A stretch of 64,000 bases of DNA from Nemertoderma westbladi. Lineage: Eukaryota; Xenacoelomorpha; Nemertodermatida; Nemertodermatidae. The position numbers were made by a program, and so were the translations under genes. Where the stretch lies: assembly GCA_032718475.1 (NCBI GenBank), contig JAUCBJ010000699.1, positions 1 through 64,000 on the forward strand, written 5' to 3'. The notes under the pieces were generated by a model. The model was not told the origin of the DNA. It ran no database searches and saw only the letters and a program-made list of their open reading frames with translations. This document shows positions 35,306-44,952 of this stretch, in pieces. Positions within the stretch are counted from its first letter, which is position 1, and each line of letters starts with the position of its first letter.

Positions 35306-36930
35306 TACGTTTGGAGTGGGTGTATGACTATATTATTTTATCTATTTTTATTGTATTTTATATGTGAATATTATTACGTACTTTATTATAATCGTTTTTA
35401 TTCAATTTTATTTAGTAGAATGATATTTTAGTGATTATTTAGTAGATTAGTGCAATATATTAGTGTTATTACGTACGTAATTACTTATAATACATATTTA
35501 GTGCGACGGCGAGAAAATAATTATTTTTCTCTTTCCTTACTGTCCGTATCATATTATAAATACGTGACTACAGTAAGATGAAATGTCCGTACTTCTTAAA
35601 GTACAATAAAGCCACTACTATATTCAAGTATTATTGGTAGGCAGAGTATTAGGAATGCAAAGTTCAGATCCTCGTGTCTCGGCTAAGCCAAGCTCTGGGT
35701 AGACCTTGGAAACGACTTGCCTCTTCACACTGACATTGCTTCGTGCGATATTGCTCTTCTACCTTATATTAAATAATACATATAGTAGCGTGATGTCCCT
35801 CTAACAGTAGCGTAAAACGCAAATAAATCTGTTAAACTTTTTGACCATCTGTAATTCTAGTCGATTAAGATATCGCGGCACCCACCGATATACTTGAAAG
35901 ACAAATTCTAGAATCAGTGGTTAACGTCCCCAGACAAGTTCTGGAATAAATCGGTGCCCATCTTAAATATTAATTTAATATTTATTAAAATCTGTAAAAT
36001 TCAGATCCGTTAACAATTCTAGTCGATTAAGATATCGTAGCACTTACCGATACTCTTAAAAGACAAATTTCATAGAATTAAGGATCCTATGTCCCCAGAC
36101 CTGCTCTGGAATCAAATTGTGTCAATTTTAACATCAAATAATAAAATTCACGGGAATAAATTTAAATTCATATTTTAAATGAATTTCATAAATTGTCATT
36201 TTGTACAATTTATAACATTCCCAAAATTCCATTAATTAAAAGATCATGGGAGCGGAGATTCATCCTATTGAGTGTATTAGAGTGCGAGAATCTCCGACAT
36301 ATAGTCAATAGCCAATAAAATTAATAAAATCATGCATAAAGAGGATATTGACAATTAAAGAATTATTATTAAATAGCATCCCAGATCTGCATGCATGAGA
36401 ATTACCCTAATTCTACCGCTAGCATTCCATAATGTCACCATAGCAACACCCACGCTAGAATTAGAAGCAAGTTAAAAGAACAATAGAAAGCTTGTCCCAT
36501 TGCATAGCATAGAGAATATAGCACACTGCTAGTATCCAAGGATACACAGTAACAACGTGACATTCTGGAAGGCACTGACTAACGGACAAATGGCCTGTAT
36601 GTGTACAATTGGTGACAGTTGTGTGGAATTTGTGCGTTTATAGGTGAATGTTACTGCTAAGGTGTGTTTACAGTAGCTAGTCGCAATTGTGAAAGTAGCC
36701 CAACTCTCCTATAGAAAGAACCTAAAGTGGATTCAAGCCATTGGGACGGACAGTGGAGTGACTTGTGCCGGTTATCGTTGTCGTGATGTTGCTACATGTT
36801 GGCGTAAACACCGCGACGACGGTACATCGGCGCTGAGAATCCCACTGTCCGGGGGCAAAGAGAAGTAGGCAGCGACGCCCGCTCGCCTAAATATAAACCT
36901 ATTTGATATTAATAAACTCAGATAGCCGAT
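35306..36930 (+). other. Conserved spacer between pol and ORF3
   Basis: 1.6 kb, non-coding, present in equivalent form in copy 2 (53171-54809) and partly in copy 3 (6044-7255). Most BEL elements have only a polypurine tract and LTR after pol. It contains an AATAAA (35605-35610), a diverged tandem pair (about 35851-35960 and 36017-36125) built on TCGATTAAGATATCG and GTCCCCAGAC, and inverted words near 36411-36465. It could hold a promoter or splice acceptor for ORF3; this is inference. Confidence 0.75.
35605..35610 (+). promoter_or_regulatory. Internal AATAAA after pol
   Basis: AATAAA lies 300 bp after the pol stop. The same signal is kept in copy 2 (TTTATT at 54501-54506, minus strand). It could end a gag-pol transcript before ORF3. 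Confidence 0.4.
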
Positions 36931-38379
36931 ATGACGGAGTTGATAGAAGATGATCTTGGTATTAGGGAGCGATATACTCTACCTTTGCAAGCATTTGTGG
37001 ATAGCTTAATACGCGGTGAAGCCGATCTAACCATTACGGAGGACGATGGTCGTTATATTGAACCGCCGATGTCCCAAGAGCAACTTGCGCATGAATTGGA
37101 CTATCGAAAATCCACCTCTCGCTATACGCATCGTAATAATACGTATATGGACCTCCTAACTACCGGCCATCCTATCGATTTACATGATACGGACGATGTA
37201 GACACCGAAAGGGAAATGGTTCTATTTAAATATCATACCCAGCGGCGTCGTAACGATAAACCGAGAATAGATCACGAAAATTCTATTCGTAACAGACTGG
37301 GAAGACGAACCAATATGCCTAGAATCTGAGGAGATTCAGCCTATCGCGCCCGGAACAGCGACAACGATTACATCCTAGAATGGTATCAAGGTCCACAGTG
37401 TCTCACTGCGTACGATTATCGCCATGCCAACTATGTTTCTCGGCAACGTTGTCGGTTATGCTCATCGAGAGACCATGTTACGCCCATGGACACAAACGTC
37501 CGCTGTTCCTATTTCCACGAACAACCGGTGATGGAAATTTATTGCGCGTATTGCAGACTCAATAACTTGCACATTTTTGCGGTTTGCCCTCAATTTATGA
37601 CTCAATGTCACCATTGTCAACTAAAGGGACACGCCAGTTTCGATTGCCCTTTTAATCGCGATTTGGAAAGCGTAGATGAAATGATCACACTACGTTACAT
37701 CAGAGCTTGGGAAGCGAACGCTGATTTACATTGTGATTCGCGCCATCGTTATTATCCTGGACGCGCTTACGAAGGAGTTTATGCGTTCCATCCTTATCTA
37801 TTCGCTTCTGTCGAACAGAAATCACGCATATCGAGTTACGAACTACTGAAGCGCGTCAGAGAATGTATTTCAACTAAATTCGTACGCAAATTTCTCAGGA
37901 GTGTTAATCCTAGCGACCTTCATTCCTATAACTTAATCAATTATATCCGTCAGGATCCGGACTATGGAGACTTGTTTGTTAACTCACACCCCGAGTTACA
38001 GGAAGTACATCGACGGCCTTACGAATACCGAGCCCGCGAACGCGAGTTGGAAAGGACCATTAAACCCCGGAGGTTTCTAACTGCCTATGGTCCACCCACG
38101 GCCCTCGTTCAGACCACTCGTAAAGGACCCGTAAGAGCGGCTGTCTTGAAACGAGCTCTCAAAGCCGTTAGACCCCTCTCCCCGGACGTTGATGTCAATC
38201 AACCCGGTACTTCGACTGGCGGATACACTGACCATAATCCTACACCCTCTGATGCAATCATATTGCACCCTTCACCCAGGAGTTATAGCCCTCCTTGTAA
38301 AGTGGCTCGCCCCAAAGAGAAAAGGACTCTGGCTAGCTTTAAAAAACTGCGTAAACGCCGTCCGCGCAAGAAAGACTAA
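36931..38379 (+). pseudogene. BEL ORF3 of copy 1, central ~925 codons deleted
   Basis: The N-terminal ~120 codons and the C-terminal ~350 codons (zinc knuckles, basic tail, same stop) are kept. About 2.8 kb in between is gone. The join at about 37295-37305 uses the word GGAAGACG, which in copy 2 occurs at both deletion edges. A further frame change lies near 37365. In the first 93 bases, about eight of nine differences from copy 2 are synonymous. The C-terminal zinc-knuckle part remains open from an ATG at 37486, so a short product is conceivable. Confidence 0.9.
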
Positions 38380-38442
38380 CTGTTTAGAGTATTTACGTAT
38401 ATTAGAAACTGTGATTTTGTATATTTTATAGACTCAAATCCC

Positions 38443-38457
38443 ATTTTCTGGGAGCGG
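38443..38457 (+). promoter_or_regulatory. Polypurine tract before the 3' LTR
   Basis: TTTTCTGGGAGCGG directly precedes the LTR start TGTAAAAG. The same sequence precedes the 3' LTR in copies 2 and 3. It is only partly purine, but position and conservation support the call as plus-strand primer site. Confidence 0.65.
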
Positions 38458-39719
38458 TGTAAAAGCTTCTGTGGGATATAACTGGCCCCTTTGCTTCGCA
38501 ATCCAGTTTCCCCCCAGGTGCTGGAATACTCTAAAAAGGTTCTCTAACTGTATATATATTCCCCTCGCCCTCAAGGTACCGTTACAGGTGTTTTAACGGA
38601 CATAAAAGTCATTCTGCTATATACGTGTTTTAGCGGACATGGTAAGACAAAAAACCTGCAATGCGACAAATACCTTTCATAGCTTAGCCGTGATGATTCA
38701 TATTACGACATCTAACAGCTGGTTGCTGACATGGAAACAGCCATTGGATGCATGGTTCTTTGTTTGGCTTGAACCAATCAGAGCGATTTTTCCTGTCGAC
38801 GTGTAGCTTTTCGGTCGATCATAAGGAGTGTGTTCAGTCTTACAGTTTTTACTTGATACTTTGTGTTATTGCTATCTAGGCCAGGAACAACGGCTCTAGA
38901 GTCAATTCGTTTTCATACTTTAGAAGAAACATTAGTAGGCTTAAATTATAGAGCGTATGACTGTTATCGATTCATATCAATGCATAACAATACTTTGTTC
39001 ACATCTTGTCATATCATATCTTAACTTACCGTCTTAATGCTGTTTACTGTTGTGTTTTGGTTGAATATTATTTGGAGAACATATATAAAGAACCCAAATT
39101 TCCCAATTTTCTTGATACACTACAGGTTAGAGAGGCGGGTTATATATAGCGATTGCGACTTATATTGTTGTGGTTTGTAGTGAATTTAATGCTATTTGAT
39201 AAGCACTACATTGGTCCATTGCTGTTCTCTTTATATATGATAAAAATCATTGACGGTCGGCAAATTAGTGGGCAGTATTGTGTGTTACCGGTAGTGTGCA
39301 TGATTGTGATTGATAACTAAGCATTTCCTAAAGAATGCGCCTCATACGTGAATCATAAGCCTTACCGACTTACCGTTGTGATTAGTGTAAGTCATATCTC
39401 GGTTTACTTAGATAGAACGCCACGTCCTAAAGGAACTGTTAATATTTCCCGAAAGTAAATAATATTAGTCAGAAATTAATTATTAACGATCAATCGAATA
39501 ATAAAATACAGTAAGCTTCACTGCAATAATAATTTAAGCCCTCAGAATCCAGTCTCCCGGGAATATCCAGCGGGTGAATGGACGCGCACTAGGCTGGCTT
39601 CTGCTAATGTTGTGTTTATTGGTATTAAATATTTGTCATCTTCTAAAGTATATTTATAAACCAAAAGACATATAAATTTTGGCAGGTTAAACTGCTAAAG
39701 GTCTTCAAAAGCGCGTACA
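38458..39719 (+). repeat. 3' LTR of BEL copy 1
   Basis: 1262 bp, the same length as the 5' LTR, with about six substitutions by eye. The downstream flank begins with the ATGTC target duplication. Confidence 0.95.
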
Positions 39720-40165
39720 ATGTCATCTTCCATCGGGCCCTCCTCCATTCCGGTAATAATTAAATTCTTTTCCCTGCGTTCACTGTCTATGGATTCCATA
39801 AATTGTTGTTGTTGACGAATTATTCCCAGTGCGGAGTCAAGCTTGGTAGAGAGATCGTCAACCTTTGATTGTAATTGAAGCGAAACCTTTACTTCGTTCC
39901 TTAGATCCCGCATTTCGGTGAGCAACTGCACTGCCCAACCAGACTGATCGGCACCAGCCGCGACATTCCCACCAACATCCGGATCAGCCGAGCGATATAG
40001 CGAGATTACACTCTTCAATTGTTCCTTGTTCATCCTATTCAGTTGAGTACTCGATAAAGACCGTGCGTCGTTTATTGACGAAACCTGAGACGAGCCTCTG
40101 CTCGTATCTAACACCGACATCGAACCGTTATTTGGGTTGTTAGTAGTACCCATAAAACAAACCAA
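39720..40165 (-). pseudogene. LINE C ORF1, N-terminal part
   Basis: It starts MVCFMGTTNN (an alternative Met four residues later), then a serine-rich stretch, a probable coiled coil (LRNEVKVSLQLQSKVDDLST) and the beginning of the RNA-binding domain (KNLIITGMEEG). It is cut by BEL copy 1 after ..DDIVRAF and continues at 23827. Removing the BEL element and one ATGTC makes the two parts adjacent. Confidence 0.8.
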
Positions 40166-40346
40166 TTCAAGCTACACCGGCTGACCGGTCAGCCGGTAGT
40201 ACAGCATACAGCCAGTACAGTGTGTACAGCAGTACAGTCAGCAGTACATCAGAGTAGTACAACAGTCTGACAGTCCATGAACATGAACAATGCTGCACAC
40301 AAATACATCACGCAGCCATGCCCCGTATGCAGTACTGAACTAACTG

Positions 40347-40690
40347 GTTACACCAGGTTCATTATGTCAAGTTTAATAAACATATCTCCAACCAGACCAA
40401 TAATGCATTGTAGGTGTTTCTTTAGCCCAAGCTTACACTTGAATGGAGTCACCTTTCCGTTTTGCTGCACATTGTTTATGCCATGAGGACCAACCTTTGC
40501 ACTATCTGGTGCTTTAGGAGACACATAGATAGAATGAATGTGGTGAACATTCCATGACTTTCTTGAGACACCTCTTAAAGGACACTAACCTTGAAGATAC
40601 TGATCATCTCTCTAAAGTCATGGGGGATAGGGTGTTGTAGTTGCTCAATTTTGTCAATAAGCCAGTATTGCATTCACTACAATATAGCAT
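40347..40690 (+). pseudogene. LINE E (RTE-like), 3' portion after LINE C
   Basis: The nucleotide sequence follows the LINE B 3' region (reverse complement of 10120-10440) closely: GGTTCATTATGTCAAG, ATCTCCAACCAGAC, CCATGACTTTCTTGAGAC and CTTAAAGGACACT are shared words. It resumes exactly where 20152 breaks off. Confidence 0.75.
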
Positions 40691-40744
40691 GTCGATTATA
40701 TAGGTGATGTAAGGGGTCTCATTCTTATTTTTTATATATTTCAG

Positions 40745-42605
40745 AAAGTCGGAGGAACAAGACAAGAAGAATTCAATATTCTGAGAACACTGATAATAAT
40801 ACATTGGAAAGAATACCTCATTTGTTCTATGTTAAGAACTATTCATGAAGTTTCACTGCTGGTTAGAGTATTATTTCTACAACGATTTATTGGACACTAT
40901 TTGGAAATGGATAGCAATTTTTCAATAGAAAAAACATTATTTGATTGCTTAATAATTGGAATAACTTCTTTTTTATCAGTGTTTGCTAACATAAATTCTT
41001 CTTTTTATTCTAACCTATTGTGGATGAAAATTAAGGTTGGATGCAGTACCCTTATATATAGAGAGATATTGACATTAAATTCATGGAATATCAATAATAC
41101 TACAACAGGTCAAGTTACTAACTTGTTGTCCTCTGATGTTGGAAGAGTGGAACAATTTTCATTTCTGGCGAATAGTCTAATTTCAACACCTATTTTGGTA
41201 TTTCTAGTGTTCCCTTTAATGTATTTCAATCTGGAATGGTCTGGTATTTTTGGTATGTTACTCGTAATGTTAGTCTTCCCATTGAGTCTAGGATTTGCAA
41301 AATTATTTTCATTAGTACGTCGGAAAGCTGCATCATTCACTGATCGGAGAATAACATTGATACATGAAATATTAGTTGGCATGAAAGCAATCAAAGTGTT
41401 TGGGTGGGAAGAGTTATATGAGGCTGCTGTAAAGAATGCCCGAAGTAAAGAATTATCAGAGATATGTAAGATCATGTATTGCCACTCATTTTACTCAACC
41501 ATTTTGTTTGCCTATATTAATGTTGTCACCTTTTGTGTCTATGTTCTGTATACTGGACTTGGGTATCCATTAAATATAATCACAGTAATGAGCTCCAACA
41601 TCATATTAATCAATGTAATCACAAGCGTACTAGTGTTTGGTGCTGCTTTACGTGAATTGGGGGAACTTCATTGTGTTTTTCAACGAATTGATTCGTTTAT
41701 AGGTTTAAATTACCAATTGTTTAATGTAGAGGACTTACAAAGGAATGGAATAATAAGAAATATGCCAAATCCAAAAGATATTTTTGTAAAGGTAGAAAAC
41801 ATTACAGGAAGATGGTCTTTCAAGAATGGGTCTATCATTCATAATGTATCTTTCAAAGCAGTTTTTGGTGAAATAGTTTACATTATAGGTCCAGTAGGTT
41901 CTGGAAAGTCCAGCATATTGCAGGCAATACTAGGTGAATTGCCTCCTGAATGTGGATTAATTGAGAAAAATGGAAAGCTGGCCTATGTATCTCAAACACC
42001 ATTCATATTTTCTGGAACAATAAGGGAAAATATCTTGCTGGGGCAAATATTTGAAGGAGATTGGTATGTTGAAGTTATTAAACTAAGTTGCTTATCAGCA
42101 GACTTATTACTGTTTAAAGATGGTGATATAACTTTAGTTGGTGAAAAGGGGATATCATTATCTGGTGGTCAAAAAGCTCGTATAGCCTTAGCAAGAGCAG
42201 TTTATTCCAGGGCAAATATATACCTTATGGATGATCCTCTTTCAGCTGTAGACAGACGAGTTGCCAAAGACTTGGTTGATAACTGTTTAAAGCACTGTCA
42301 GTCCAACGGAATTGTCGTCATGGTCACCCACCTCCTACAAATTATACCTCCAAATTCAAAAACAGTGTCTCTTTATGGCAAAGATGTTACTGAAACCCTA
42401 ATTAGAAGCGATTTGCCAGAGACATCGAATGGTACAGAAATTGTTTATTCTAAAATGTATGAAAGTAAAATTATCGAAGATGATAATCACAACCCCAATA
42501 TTGACAATAATTTCGATAATAAAGATAGATCAGTCACGTCAACGTTTTCAATTATTCTCATTTTTATTAAATTTGGATTAAATGTACCACGTTTTCTGGT
42601 ATTAA
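40745..42605 (+). CDS. ABCC (MRP4-like) transporter exon: TMD1 and NBD1
   Basis: An ATP-driven exporter of the plasma membrane, ABCC family; substrates cannot be told from sequence. The exon follows a good acceptor (TTTTTTATATATTTCAG) in phase 0, so translation does not start at the ATG at 40829. It encodes six hydrophobic segments of the first transmembrane domain and then the first nucleotide-binding domain: Walker A GPVGSGKSS (354-362 counted from 40829), Q-loop SQTPFIFSGTIREN, signature LSGGQKAR (444-451) and Walker B IYLMDDP (464-470) with SAVD. The His switch is present (VTHL). The frame then enters the second transmembrane domain and is interrupted by a MITE at 42606, where the uninterrupted reading would stop at 42691. 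One exon of over 1.8 kb is long for this family. The second half of the transporter is not in the window. Confidence 0.85.
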
Positions 42606-44156
42606 CCCTATTAAACCCGGGGGGGGGTCAATATGACCCTTCCCATGGTTTTTTTATTATAATTCTGAAACAAACGCAGTTGGGAATCTGAAATTTTATG
42701 ACTTTTCCTAAAAATCTATTGTCTTCCTAGTAGTGAAAACCGTTTTCAAAAATATTGGGTACTTTTCGAGTTATAGCACCATTTTTTAACCCTACTTTTG
42801 GCACTTTTTTGAGACGTTTTTTGAAAATTACATTTCATTAAATATGAATTGTAACATCTCTATTTTTGATTTACAGCGGTTTTTTGGTGTTAGAAATTTG
42901 ATGGAATTCATATCAATTGATTTAGAAATTTCAAACTTGTATTTTTCGGCGGGTACCAAATTTTGGTGCCAGCACCAAATTTTGAAATAAGTCAATTTTG
43001 TAAATTGAACGTTTTAAACTTGTTTTTTACGCAATTGGGGTTTTTTGGGTTTCTGGATTCGATGAAATATATACGAGTTGCACCAAGCGTATCAAACTTG
43101 TATTTTTCGGTGCTGTGTGCAAATTTTGGTGCTAGCACGAAATTTTGAAAATCCATTCAATAGATAAAATTGCTTGTGACAATTTATTTCTTGCGTTTTA
43201 GAGGTTTATGGCTGTTCTGAATTCAATGGAAAATATAATTATCGAACTAGACATCTCAAACTTGTATTTTTCGGATGTGGGTGCAAAATGTGGTGCTAGC
43301 ACCAAATTTTGAAAACCATCAAATATATCAATTGATTGTGTCACCTTGTTTCTTGCGTTATACGGGTTTGTGATGGTTCTGAATTCAATGGAATCAGTAA
43401 AAATTTCATAAGAGTTCTCAAACTTGTATTTTTCGCCGGTGGGTGAAAATTGTTGTGCCAGCACCAAATTTTGGAAAATATGCAAATTGATAAGTAGATA
43501 GTATCACCTTGTTTCTTGCGTTATACGGGTTTATGAGGGTCCTGAATCCGATGGAATCAATAAAAACAGCACTGGACATCGCAAACTTGTACTTTTTGGT
43601 GATGGGTACGAAATTTGGTGCTAGCACCAAAATTTGCCAAATTACGCCGAAAAATACAAGTAGCAATGATCTGGCACATTAGAAATGTATTCCATTAGAA
43701 TCAGCGCCCTCGAAAACCTGAAAATGTGAATTTATAGCATCGTATAAGTGAATTAAAAATTTTGTGTTCTAACTGAAAAGTGCTGGTTACTTGTTTTTTT
43801 CATTTTTTTCCTACGCAGAGAGGACTAAACAGCCATTTATAGTAATCATATCATTTTTTAATATTTTCCAATGTATTTTGCACCCCAGAAAACCTGTATT
43901 GAAAAATAATTAGCCGAAAATGTAACTTTCAAATTTGGTGAAAATTGTGCCCTACTTGTAATTTTGGTGCTGCAATATAACCACCCCAGTACATTTTTTC
44001 GAAAATTTTTTTTTTCGGTCGGATCCAGACAAGTGATACCTACGTACAAACAAAAAATCAGACGTTTTCGTAAATATTTGTAGATTTTAGAGGGGGGGGT
44101 CAATATGACCCCTCCCCGGTATTTGTACAACATTTTATAGCCCGGTAGTAATAGGG
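42606..44156. mobile_element. piggyBac-like MITE, 1551 bp, inside the ABCC exon
   Basis: TTAA occurs at both edges (42602-42605 and 44157-44160). The ends are inverted: CCCTATTA..A.CC on the left and its complement ..TAATAGGG on the right. Just inside each end is the hairpin word GGGTCAATATGACCC with a G/C run, as in piggyBac relatives of the Looper type. There is no transposase frame, so it is non-autonomous. Deleting it with one TTAA restores the transporter frame. Confidence 0.85.
42900..43640. repeat. Five ~162-bp tandem units inside the MITE
   Basis: Units are marked by CAAACTTGTATTTTTCGG at about 42933, 43090, 43256, 43418 and 43580. Each is followed by a version of TTGGTGCTAGCACCAA, a 16-bp palindrome that is perfect in some units. 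Confidence 0.8.
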
Positions 44157-44160
44157 TTAA

Positions 44161-44281
44161 TATCAACAGGGATTTTAACATACATATATCTGTCATTGTC
44201 AGATTATTGGTTGGTAAGTTGGGCTACTCAAGAATCATTTAATAATTCACAAAAACAAAATTATGTTGAATTCAATAATAA
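44161..44281 (+). CDS. ABCC exon continued after the MITE
   Basis: In the frame obtained by removing the MITE, this stretch reads TYIYLSLSDYWLVSWATQES, matching the first helix of the second transmembrane domain in ABCC4-type proteins (DWWLSYWA-like). The reading reaches the palindromic array at 44283 without a visible donor site, so the gene seems cut there. The remaining TMD2 and NBD2 are not found downstream in the window. Either they lie beyond it or the gene is a pseudogene. Confidence 0.7.
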
Positions 44282-44282
44282 T

Positions 44283-44500
44283 AGCCTCACTGAGGCACTG
44301 AGGCATAGACTATGACTCACTGAGGCATAGACTATGCCTCACTGAGGCACTGAGGCATAGACTATGCCTCACTGAGGCATAGACTATGCCTCACTGAGGC
44401 ACTGAGGCATAGACTATGCCTCACTGAGGCATAGACTATGCCTCACTGAGGCACTGAGGCATAGACTATGCCTCAGTGAGGCATAGTCTATGCCTCACTT
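44283..44500. repeat. Left palindromic array
   Basis: About eight to nine units, alternating GAGGCATAGACTATGCCTCA with an extra CTGAGGCA. Nearly every unit is its own reverse complement except for the central A. The last unit (about 44478-44498) switches to the T form found in the right array. Confidence 0.9.
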
Positions 44501-44664
44501 CAATATACGAGCACAAAAGAGTTTACAAGCACAGGTTCAAATCCAACTAAAGCTCTATATATTTTGCATTGAAGTGGAATACTTTAGATGCTGGGGGGAA
44601 TCTGGTTTGCGAGGGATATTTGAATGGTGAGTATAACTATCCTTGAGAGTTAGTGTGACGTTAT

Positions 44665-44723
44665 CTCACCATGGATGGGCGGGCGCTTTACCACTGTACT
44701 CGCATCTGCTCTCTCATTGGCTG
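44665..44723. repeat. Inner inverted repeat, left arm
   Basis: CTCACCATGGATGGGC, then GCTTTACCACTGTACTCGCA and TCTGCT..CTCATTGGCTG. This is matched inverted at 46691-46744. The left arm has a small GGGC insertion relative to the right. On the right the arm runs directly into the array; on the left about 160 bp intervene. Confidence 0.85.
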
Positions 44724-44815
44724 TTTAACTTTCCTCCCTCGAGTCCTGATTGGCTGCCTAACTCACCCTCGCACTCTGATTGGATAATCCATTATAGCCT
44801 CCCTCTATAATAGCC
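44716..44815 (+). promoter_or_regulatory. Probable promoter: three CCAAT boxes and a TATA-like box
   Basis: ATTGG (inverted CCAAT) occurs at 44716-44720, 44749-44753 and 44779-44783, about 30 bp apart, followed by CTATAATAG near 44805. The ATG of the downstream gene is at 44953. The first box lies inside the inner inverted repeat. Confidence 0.55.
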
Positions 44816-44952
44816 CCCGTTCAATGCATTCCCAGTCATTCTCTAAGTTTTATTTTAAAAAGTTTTATTTATTTTCATAAAAGTTTTATTTATTTAAAAT
44901 TTGTAGAATAATTTAGCTAAAATTCAATATTATCAATTGACATTGCTATATA

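Larger units (their letters stand above)
23828..39719 (+). mobile_element. BEL/Pao retrotransposon copy 1, complete, 15.9 kb
   Basis: Flanked by the 5-bp duplication ATGTC (23823-23827 and 39720-39724). LTRs of 1262 bp begin TGTAAAAG and end GCGTACA; I count about six mismatches between them by eye, so the insertion is young. The internal order is leader (2.2 kb), gag, pol, a 1.6-kb spacer, ORF3 with its centre deleted, polypurine tract and LTR. At 15.9 kb it is very long for a BEL element, and the excess lies between pol and the 3' LTR. It interrupts LINE C ORF1. Confidence 0.95.
20153..40346 (-). mobile_element. LINE C, two-ORF non-LTR retrotransposon, split by BEL copy 1
   Basis: In minus orientation: 5' UTR (40166-40346, rich in CAGTACA words), ORF1 (40165-39720, resuming 23827-23432), ORF2 (about 23420-20357) and a 3' end in a TA-rich tail at about 20153-20166. 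It is inserted in LINE E: the LINE E sequence stops at AAGAATGTTA (20152) and resumes at GTTACACCAGG (40347), leaving a short GTTA duplication. BEL copy 1 sits within ORF1. Confidence 0.8.
18752..40744 (+). other. Apparent ~22-kb ABCC intron filled with nested retroelements
   Basis: It begins GTGGGT (18752) and ends TTATTTTTTATATATTTCAG (40725-40744). Contents: unannotated AT-rich DNA (18752-19139), RTE-like LINE E in two parts, LINE C inside it and BEL copy 1 inside LINE C. Removing the three elements would leave an intron of under 2 kb. Splicing across the whole stretch is inferred from matching phase and homology only. Confidence 0.55.
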
